NCBI GenBank assembly: GCA_937934685.1
Contig: CALGYU010000059.1
Span: 1 to 28,278 of the forward strand
DNA length: 28,278 nucleotides
From: an uncultured Acholeplasma sp.
GTDB taxonomy: Bacteria > Bacillota_I > Bacilli_A > Acholeplasmatales > Acholeplasmataceae
Reading direction: 5' to 3'
Shown: positions 22,659 to 28,278 of the stretch, in pieces
Position numbering within the stretch: the stretch's first letter is position 1
Layout of the letters: the number at the start of each line of letters is the position of its first letter
Position numbers and translations under genes: made by a program
The notes under the pieces: generated by a model
What the model was told of the DNA's origin: nothing
Databases searched by the model: none
The model's input: the letters and a program-made list of their open reading frames with translations, nothing else

Positions 22659-23477
22659 ATGAAAAAAATCATCTTAACCATCACACTTATTTTCACATCC
22701 ATCCTTCTTATTGGATGTAACCAAGGAATTAAAGATTCAAAAACCATTCACATCATCGCCACCCAAATTCCTCACGAAGAAATATTAAAACAAGCAGAAC
22801 CACTATTAAAAGAAAAAGGATACACCTTAAAAATCACAGTCACTGATGACTACAGTTTTCCAAACAAAGCAGTATCTAAAAAAAGTGCGGATGCAAACTT
22901 CTTTCAACACATTCCTTTTTTAGATAAATACAATTTAGAAACTTCTGAAAAAGAACAATTAACCAACGTGGCAGGCATTCATATTGAACCTATCGTTGGA
23001 TATTCAAAAACCATTACTCAAATTAACCAAATTACTCAAGATAGTCGTATTTTAATGAGTAACTCCATTCCAGATCATGGCAGAGTCCTTATGATCTTAA
23101 AAGAGTATGGTCTCATCACATTAAAAGAAGGCGTTAATACCTTAACCGCAACCTTAAACGATATTACAGATAAAAGCATTTTACAACCTAAAAACTTCAT
23201 CCAAGTCGCACCAGAATTACTAGTTTCAAGTTATAAAAACGAAAAAAACATTGACCTTGCTTTCATCAATGGAAACTTCGCCTTAGAAGCCAAAATTTCT
23301 TTAAGTGAAAACATCATCACAGAAAAAACCGAAAACAACCCATATGTAAATATCATTGCAGTTTTAAAAGGTAGAGAAGAACTACCCAAAATAAAAGCCT
23401 TAATCGAAGTTTTAACCTCAGAAACCATCAAAAATTATATCATTACCCAATACCAAGGATCAGTTATACCGGCATAA
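22659..23477 (+). CDS. metQ: Methionine-binding lipoprotein, NlpA/MetQ family
   Basis: This 272-residue protein has a lipoprotein signal (LLIGCNQG, Cys20). The family hallmarks are KTIHIIATQIPHEEIL at the mature start, ANFFQHIPFLDKYN, GIHIEPIVGYSKT, and a NNPYVNIIAVLKGRE-type C-terminal segment. It captures methionine for MetNI. AAAGGAG precedes the ATG. No convincing terminator follows. Confidence 0.94.
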   Translation: MKKIILTITLIFTSILLIGCNQGIKDSKTIHIIATQIPHEEILKQAEPLLKEKGYTLKITVTDDYSFPNKAVSKKSADANFFQHIPFLDKYNLETSEKEQLTNVAGIHIEPIVGYSKTITQINQITQDSRILMSNSIPDHGRVLMILKEYGLITLKEGVNTLTATLNDITDKSILQPKNFIQVAPELLVSSYKNEKNIDLAFINGNFALEAKISLSENIITEKTENNPYVNIIAVLKGREELPKIKALIEVLTSETIKNYIITQYQGSVIPA

Positions 23478-23528
23478 ATGCATATAAAAGATACATTCAT
23501 TCATTTTAAGATAAAATTAAGCCAACAA

Positions 23529-23537
23529 TGTTATAAT
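23529..23537 (+). promoter_or_regulatory. Extended -10 promoter of the fused ABC transporter
   Basis: TGTTATAAT (TATAAT at 23532-23537) lies about 34 bases before the start codon. No good -35 box is seen at the usual distance. Confidence 0.6.
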
Positions 23538-23571
23538 AAAGCACAAATGAAAAAAGAAAAGAGAATGCCAT

Positions 23572-25881
23572 ATGTTAAAAATAAAAGATATCACAAAAGT
23601 CTATAGTATAGGAAACCAAGATGCGTATGCACTAGATAAAATCAATCTATCCTTTAGAGAAAAAGAATTTGTTTCTATTCTAGGACAATCAGGAAGCGGA
23701 AAAACAACCTTATTAAACATTATTGGCGGACTAGATCAATACACAAGTGGAGATTTAATTATTGATGGTGTATCAACCAAAGAATATAAAGATAAAGATT
23801 GGGATGCTTACAGAAATCACCGAATTGGCTTTGTTTTTCAAAACTATAATCTCATCACACATCTAAGCGTCTTATCAAATGTTGAATTAGCTTTAACCTT
23901 ATCAGGTGTCAGTTCATCAGAAAGAAAGAAAAAAGCCGAAGAAGTTTTAATCAAAGTGGGACTAAAAGATCATTTATACAAAAAACCAAACCAACTTTCA
24001 GGTGGTCAACAACAAAGAGTTGCTATTGCAAGAGCACTAGTTAATGATCCAAGCATTATTTTAGCAGATGAACCAACAGGTGCGCTAGACAGTGAAACCA
24101 GTGTTGAAATTATGGAAATATTAAAAGAAATTTCACATGATAAACTCATCATCATGGTAACCCATAACCCGGTTTTAGCTAAAAAATATAGCAACAGAGT
24201 AGTAGAACTATTAGATGGAAAAGTTCTTTCAGACACCAACCCATATGAAATCAAAGAAAAAAAGAACAAAAACAGCACAAAAGAAAAAACATCCATGTCT
24301 TTTTTCACAGCACTAAGATTAAGTTTCACTAACCTACTAACCAAAAAGGTAAGAACCTTTATTACCGCCTTTGCAGGAAGCATAGGAATCATCGGTGTGG
24401 CTTTAGTTTTATCCTTACAATACGGGTTTAACAACTATCTTAAAAAAATGGAAACAGACACTTTTGCAGGATTACCAATAGAGGTTAACAGTTCTTATAT
24501 TAATTTTGGTAGTGCCATGGAACCCAACAAACCTGAAATCATTGATGAAAACGGACTTTCAGGATATGATCCACAAAATTCCATGGGCAGGGAAACCAAC
24601 AACATTACACCAGAGTATATAAACTATTTAGAAAACTCTACCATCAAAGAACATGCAACTATTGTTTATACGTACGGTTTTGTTGGTCAGTATTATTATT
24701 TTGATGGCACAACACTTCATTCAAAACCAACATCATCTAGTTTATTATCAACAACCAACTATATTAAACAATCGCCCTTCTCAATTGAATTTATCAATGA
24801 ATACTTCCAACCAGTTAACCAAACCACTGCCGGAAGATTATATGATAATAGTAAAAATGAAGCTTTATTATTTGTCGATCAATACAACAGAGTTCCAAAT
24901 GCTATTTTAGAATTTTTAGGATTTAAAAAAGATAGTGATGGACAAATCAACATCAGTTTTGACCAAATCGTTGGTAAAAAATTCAAAGTATATACCAACA
25001 ACGCCTATTTTAAATTAGACACCAATAGTAACAGATATATCAGCAACACAAACGAAGAACTTCTAAACAATTATACACATCAAGACGTCATTGAAGTTGA
25101 AATTGTCGGTGTTGTAAAAAGTACGAGCAACCTAATATCATCCTCACCACAAATTGTTTACAGCGATGCAGTAACAACAACACTTATGGATAAGAATGCT
25201 CATAGCCAAGCCTTTTTAGCACAAAACCAATCAGAAGAAATCATCATCTTAGATCCTGAATATGGTAACAGCAAAACTAAAAAAGAAGAAGTGTTAAAAG
25301 CTTTAGGTGGGGTAAAAACACCATCAGACATCCTTCTTTACCCAAACAGTTATGATAGTAAAGAAGCCATCGTAACGATATTAGATCAATACAATGTAGG
25401 ATTAGACAAAGAAGACCAAATCAACTACACAGACACCATAGCAACCGCCCTATCCATGATTAAAACGATCATGAACTCTGTTTCAATTGTTTTAATTGCC
25501 TTTTCAGCTATTTCGCTTGTAGTGTCAAGCGTAATGATAGGAATTATCACCTACACCTCTGTCTTAGAAAGAACCAAAGAAATTGGGGTCCTAAGAAGTA
25601 TAGGAGCAAGAAAGAAAGACATCTCACGTGTCTTTAATGCAGAAACCATCATCGTTGGGTTTTTAGCAGGAACATTAGGCGTCTTAATTACCTACTTACT
25701 AAATCCAATCATTAGTAAAATACTAGAAGGGCTCATGGAAGCATCAAACGTTGCCCAACTATATTATGTACAAGCAGTTATCTTAATTATTATTAGTATC
25801 GGACTTACCTTTATCGCAGGATTAATTCCATCAAGAATAGCAGCTAAAAAAGATCCAGTGGTTGCGTTAAGAACAGAGTAA
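23572..25881 (+). CDS. ABC transporter, ATPase fused to FtsX/MacB-type permease
   Basis: This 769-residue protein combines a LolD/MacB-type ATPase (about 1-225) with a permease. The ATPase has Walker A GQSGSGKTT (38-46), LSGGQQQR, Walker B ILADEPTGALD and the H-loop in MVTHNP. A charged linker follows (about 225-250). The first transmembrane helix lies around residues 262-285, and a large extracytoplasmic region of about 340 residues is rich in Asn, Ser and Tyr. The C-terminal FtsX domain has three further helices, the cytoplasmic motif ERTKEIGVLRSIGARKKDIS and the ending RIAAKKDPVVALRTE. Proteins of this architecture do mechanotransmission or export of peptides, lipoproteins or antimicrobials rather than import; the substrate is unknown. 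It is a single-gene unit with its own promoter and terminator. Confidence 0.92.
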   Translation: MLKIKDITKVYSIGNQDAYALDKINLSFREKEFVSILGQSGSGKTTLLNIIGGLDQYTSGDLIIDGVSTKEYKDKDWDAYRNHRIGFVFQNYNLITHLSVLSNVELALTLSGVSSSERKKKAEEVLIKVGLKDHLYKKPNQLSGGQQQRVAIARALVNDPSIILADEPTGALDSETSVEIMEILKEISHDKLIIMVTHNPVLAKKYSNRVVELLDGKVLSDTNPYEIKEKKNKNSTKEKTSMSFFTALRLSFTNLLTKKVRTFITAFAGSIGIIGVALVLSLQYGFNNYLKKMETDTFAGLPIEVNSSYINFGSAMEPNKPEIIDENGLSGYDPQNSMGRETNNITPEYINYLENSTIKEHATIVYTYGFVGQYYYFDGTTLHSKPTSSSLLSTTNYIKQSPFSIEFINEYFQPVNQTTAGRLYDNSKNEALLFVDQYNRVPNAILEFLGFKKDSDGQINISFDQIVGKKFKVYTNNAYFKLDTNSNRYISNTNEELLNNYTHQDVIEVEIVGVVKSTSNLISSSPQIVYSDAVTTTLMDKNAHSQAFLAQNQSEEIIILDPEYGNSKTKKEEVLKALGGVKTPSDILLYPNSYDSKEAIVTILDQYNVGLDKEDQINYTDTIATALSMIKTIMNSVSIVLIAFSAISLVVSSVMIGIITYTSVLERTKEIGVLRSIGARKKDISRVFNAETIIVGFLAGTLGVLITYLLNPIISKILEGLMEASNVAQLYYVQAVILIIISIGLTFIAGLIPSRIAAKKDPVVALRTE

Positions 25882-25891
25882 ATAAACAAAG

Positions 25892-25920
25892 AAGATATCA
25901 CAAAAGTGGTATCTTTTTTA
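25892..25920 (+). terminator. Intrinsic terminator after the fused ABC transporter
   Basis: AAGATATCAC (25892-25901) pairs with GTGGTATCTT (25906-25915) over 10 bp including one G-T pair, with a 4-base loop and a T-run. Confidence 0.9.
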
Positions 25921-25930
25921 TTTTAGGTAT

Positions 25931-25975
25931 TGTGTATTACACATGACGTGATATAATAGTAGTGTGTGATACACA
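25931..25975 (+). promoter_or_regulatory. PadR promoter with two palindromic operators
   Basis: The extended -10 element TGATATAAT (TATAAT at 25952-25957) is flanked by TGTGTATTACACA (25931-25943), a perfect palindrome around a central T, and by TGTGTGATACACA (25963-25975), the same palindrome with one change. Their centres are 32 bases apart, about three helical turns. The upstream copy covers the spacer and -35 region and the downstream copy covers the initial transcribed region, an arrangement expected of autorepression by the PadR protein encoded next. Confidence 0.8.
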
Positions 25976-25988
25976 ATAAGGAGGTAAA

Positions 25989-26309
25989 ATGACAACTCAA
26001 TTTAAAAAAGGCGTCATAGAAATATGTGTTTTAAAAATCATTAGTAAAAAAGATATGTACGGTTTTGAAATCATTGATGAACTATCAGAAAAACTACAAA
26101 TTAACGAAAACACTATATATCCATTATTAAGAAGACTCACAACACAAAAACTATTTGAAACCTATCAACAAGAAACCAGTAATGGCGCCCCAAGGAAATA
26201 TTATAAAATCACAGAAAAAGGCAAAAAAACTTTAGAAACATATTTACAAGAATGGCAAACGTTTATTCACCAAATCAATCAAATATTAGGAGGCAACGAT
26301 GAAAGATAA
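25989..26309 (+). CDS. PadR-family transcriptional regulator
   Basis: This 106-residue protein is a PadR-type winged helix. It begins KKGVIEICVLKIISKKDMYG, has the recognition-helix region INENTIYPLLRRLTTQKLFE, the wing with NGAPRKYYKITEKGK, and a short C-terminal dimerisation helix. It probably represses its own operon through the two palindromes upstream, and a signal or ligand would release it; the ligand is unknown. Ribosome binding site AGGAGG lies 6 bases before the ATG. It overlaps the next gene by 11 bases. Confidence 0.94.
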   Translation: MTTQFKKGVIEICVLKIISKKDMYGFEIIDELSEKLQINENTIYPLLRRLTTQKLFETYQQETSNGAPRKYYKITEKGKKTLETYLQEWQTFIHQINQILGGNDER

Positions 26310-26964
26310 ATTTTTAGAAGAACTAAAAGACTATTTAGAAGAAAAAAACATCAAACAAGAAGATATTGAAGAAATCTTACAAGACTATAAAGAATTTTAT
26401 GAAGGCTATGAAGAAAAAGGATTATCAGAAAAAGAAATCTTTCAAAAACTAGGTAGTGTTCAAGAAGTATACAACAACATCAAATCCACATTAAGAAGAA
26501 GAGAAATCGAAAAAAGTTGGCAAAAAAAGCTTTTATCAGCAACCCCAATTTTAGCAACAATTATTTTTGTTTTAATCGGAAGTTTAACCAGCAAATGGCA
26601 CCCAACATGGCTAGTCTTTCTCATGGTTCCAATCATGGGTATTTTATTTAACGGAAAAAAAATATCTTATAAAATCATAGGCGTCATGCCCTTTGTTTTA
26701 CTAGCAGTTTTTCTACTTATCATAGAATATACCAACAAGTGGTATCCAACAGTACTCATATTTATTTTAATTCCAGTGATAGCCATTATCTTTAGTCCTA
26801 AAGACATCCCAACCAAAATCATAGGTGTTACACCATTTATCGCAACCATCGCTTTTATTTTAATTGGTTACTACACAGAAACATGGCACCCAACCTGGTT
26901 AGTCTTCCTATCTATTCCGCTTGTAGGTATCCTTATTCCTAAAAGAACCACCCAACATAAATAG
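26299..26964 (+). CDS. DUF1700/HAAS-type membrane protein with three internal repeats
   Basis: This 221-residue protein has an acidic N-terminal helical domain (about 1-72) with the HAAS/DUF1700 pattern FLEELKDYLEEKN, then DIEEILQDYKEFYEGYEEKG, then IFQKLGSVQEV. Residues about 81-215 are three tandem repeats of roughly 48 residues. Each has a GVTPF-like start, a hydrophobic helix, a WHPTWLVF or WYPTVLIF turn and a second helix, giving about six membrane spans. Genes of this type commonly follow a PadR regulator, and the N-terminal domain may contact the regulator or a partner. The function is not established. The start is fixed by AGGAGG inside padR. Confidence 0.88.
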   Translation: MKDKFLEELKDYLEEKNIKQEDIEEILQDYKEFYEGYEEKGLSEKEIFQKLGSVQEVYNNIKSTLRRREIEKSWQKKLLSATPILATIIFVLIGSLTSKWHPTWLVFLMVPIMGILFNGKKISYKIIGVMPFVLLAVFLLIIEYTNKWYPTVLIFILIPVIAIIFSPKDIPTKIIGVTPFIATIAFILIGYYTETWHPTWLVFLSIPLVGILIPKRTTQHK

Positions 26965-26967
26965 ATA

Positions 26968-26996
26968 TTTACAAAAAAGAAGATAAAGTATATAAT
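26968..26996 (+). promoter_or_regulatory. Promoter of the serS T-box leader
   Basis: TTTACA (26968-26973) and TATAAT (26991-26996) are separated by 17 bases; the start is expected near 27003. The -35 box begins four bases after the stop codon of the DUF1700 gene. Confidence 0.85.
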
Positions 26997-27002
26997 ATAT
27001 AC

Positions 27003-27213
27003 AAACGTAAAAAAGAATAGTAAACTAAAGCACTTATAAAAAGAGACTTAAGGGTTGGTGAAACTTAAGATAAGTATTAGTCGAATCTACTTTTTAGTGA
27101 TGCTAATCCCATCCGTAAGCCTGCGTTAAAGGTATTAAAGCCAATCATCTGATTGGGAACTAAGGTGGCACCGCGAATATTCGCCCTTAAGAATGATCTT
27201 AAGGGCTTTTTTT
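27003..27213 (+). promoter_or_regulatory. T-box riboswitch of serS, Ser specifier UCU
   Basis: The leader contains the T-box core AAGGTGGCACCGCG and a perfect 10-bp terminator GCCCTTAAGA (27183-27192) with TCTTAAGGGC (27197-27206), then seven T residues. In stem I, ACTTAT pairs with ATAAGT and ACTAA with TTAGT, which leaves CGAATCTA in the specifier loop. That places the Ser codon TCT at 27086-27088 followed by A. Uncharged tRNA-Ser would induce read-through into serS. Confidence 0.93.
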
Positions 27214-27236
27214 ATATAAAAAGGAGGAAAAAGAAA

Positions 27237-28278
27237 ATGTTAGAATTAAAACATGTCACAGAAAATATTGATGAGGTCATCAAGCGATTATCAACCAGAG
27301 GTGGAGATTTTTCGTATTTATTAAAACTACCAGAACTACAAGAAAAAAGAAAACAACTCATCATAGAAGTTGAAGCATTAAAAGCCAAAAGAAACGAAAC
27401 ATCAAAACTAATTGGACAATATAAAAGAGAAAAGAAAGACACAACAGAAATCTTCCAACAAGTTGAAAATATAGGAGATAACATCAAAAAACTAGACGAA
27501 GCTTTAGAACAAATAGAAAAAGAGATTTTTGATATTTTAGCAATCACTCCTAACTTACCCAACCCATCTGTTCCTATTGGAAAAGATGAAACCGCAAACG
27601 TTGAAATCAAAAAATATGGAGAACCTAAAAACTTTACGTTCAAAGTAAAAGATCACATCGAATTAGGTGAACAACTAGGAATTCTAGATTTTGAAAGAGC
27701 AGCTAAAATTACAGGAAGTAGATTTGTTGTGGATAAAGGATTAGGTGCTAGATTAGAAAGATCACTCATCCAATTTATGATGGATCTACACAGCGATCAA
27801 CACGGATACACAGAAATCATTCCACCATATATCGTTAATGGTAAATCAATGTTTTCAACAGGACAATTTCCTAAATTTAAAGAAGATTCATTCAAATTAG
27901 AATTAGAAGGATCAGATTACTATTTAAACCCAACCGCAGAAGTACCAACCATTAACTTACACCGTGATGAAATTCTAGATGTAGAACAATTACCGATCAA
28001 ATATGTTTCATATACAACAGCCTTTAGATCAGAGGCAGGATCTGCAGGAAGAGACACTAAAGGTATATTAAGACAACACCAATTCAATAAAGTAGAATTA
28101 ATTAAATTTAGTAAACCAGAAGATTCATACGATGAATTAGAAAAAATGCTTCAAAACTCTGAAAAAGTATTACAGTTACTAGAAATACCATATAGAGTTG
28201 TTTTACTATCATCAGGAGACATGGGTGCTTCAATGGCCAAAACATATGATATCGAAGTCTGGCTTCCAGGTCAAAACA
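27237..28278 (+). CDS. serS: Serine--tRNA ligase (3' end cut by window)
   Basis: The frame opens at the ATG at 27237 behind AGGAGG and stays open to the right edge, showing 347 codons of a protein usually about 420-430 residues long. The N-terminal tRNA-binding coiled coil (about 25-110) is visible as long charged helices. The linker ILAITPNLPNPSVPIGKDE is a SerRS hallmark. The class II catalytic domain includes SMFSTGQFPKFKEDSF, NPTAEVP, and motif 2 with FRSEAGSAGRDTKGILRQHQ followed by FNKVEL. It charges tRNA-Ser (and tRNA-Sec where present). The Ser specifier in the T-box agrees. The missing part should contain motif 3. Confidence 0.97.
   Translation, partial: MLELKHVTENIDEVIKRLSTRGGDFSYLLKLPELQEKRKQLIIEVEALKAKRNETSKLIGQYKREKKDTTEIFQQVENIGDNIKKLDEALEQIEKEIFDILAITPNLPNPSVPIGKDETANVEIKKYGEPKNFTFKVKDHIELGEQLGILDFERAAKITGSRFVVDKGLGARLERSLIQFMMDLHSDQHGYTEIIPPYIVNGKSMFSTGQFPKFKEDSFKLELEGSDYYLNPTAEVPTINLHRDEILDVEQLPIKYVSYTTAFRSEAGSAGRDTKGILRQHQFNKVELIKFSKPEDSYDELEKMLQNSEKVLQLLEIPYRVVLLSSGDMGASMAKTYDIEVWLPGQN

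Noticed and set aside
24006..24434. 142-codon antisense ORF inside the fused ABC transporter
   Set aside because: It is the reverse-strand shadow of the ATPase and linker coding sequence, with no ribosome binding site or recognisable domain.
27212..27643. 143-codon antisense ORF over the start of serS
   Set aside because: It lies opposite a well-supported SerRS N-terminal coiled coil and has a Ser/Phe-rich shadow composition.

Overview
The window is the replication-origin region of a low-GC bacterial chromosome, with the ancestral Firmicutes/Mollicutes order rpmH-rnpA-yidC-jag on one side of the origin and dnaA-dnaN-(S4)-recF-gyrB-gyrA on the other. Low GC, T-box and SAM-type riboswitches, consensus TTGACA/TATAAT promoters, many Cys-anchored lipoproteins and the lack of any visible wall gene suggest an Acholeplasma-like mollicute or a close relative. 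The species assignment is inference.

Every gene left of about 12.05 kb is on the minus strand and every gene right of it is on the plus strand, so transcription runs away from oriC on both arms. The intergenic region before dnaA holds three perfect DnaA boxes alternating with four copies of an inverted variant motif. The dnaA-dnaN gap carries further boxes and an AT-rich trinucleotide tract, which suggests a bipartite origin as in Bacillus.

Left arm, read in the direction of transcription: rpmH (GTG start, short), rnpA, a yidC with an unusually long extracytoplasmic N-terminal domain, and jag/khpB, closed by a strong terminator. Next come a YiiX-like permuted NlpC/P60 hydrolase that appears to be made from a leaderless mRNA, rmuC, and asnS behind an Asn-specific T-box. 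Last is a carbohydrate-type ABC importer operon (UgpC/MsmK-type ATPase, two permeases, binding lipoprotein) followed by a truncated lipoprotein with an Ig-like and an OB-fold-like region. This operon has two consensus promoters, a near-perfect cre site, and a 29-codon upstream ORF with a strong ribosome binding site whose last codons lie in the 5' arm of an intrinsic terminator. That is a candidate translation-coupled attenuator.

Right arm: dnaA, dnaN, then an overlapping chain S4 protein-recF-gyrB-gyrA. GyrA carries Leu at the position of E. coli Ser83. A SAM-clan riboswitch lacking P4 then controls metN-metI-metQ. After it come a MacB/FtsX-type fused ABC transporter, a PadR-DUF1700 pair with two palindromic operators around its promoter, and a Ser-specific T-box in front of serS, which is cut by the window end. 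The 3' halves of the asnS and serS T-boxes are nearly identical and in inverted orientation about 20 kb apart.

No tRNA, rRNA, insertion sequence, prophage or CRISPR array was seen.
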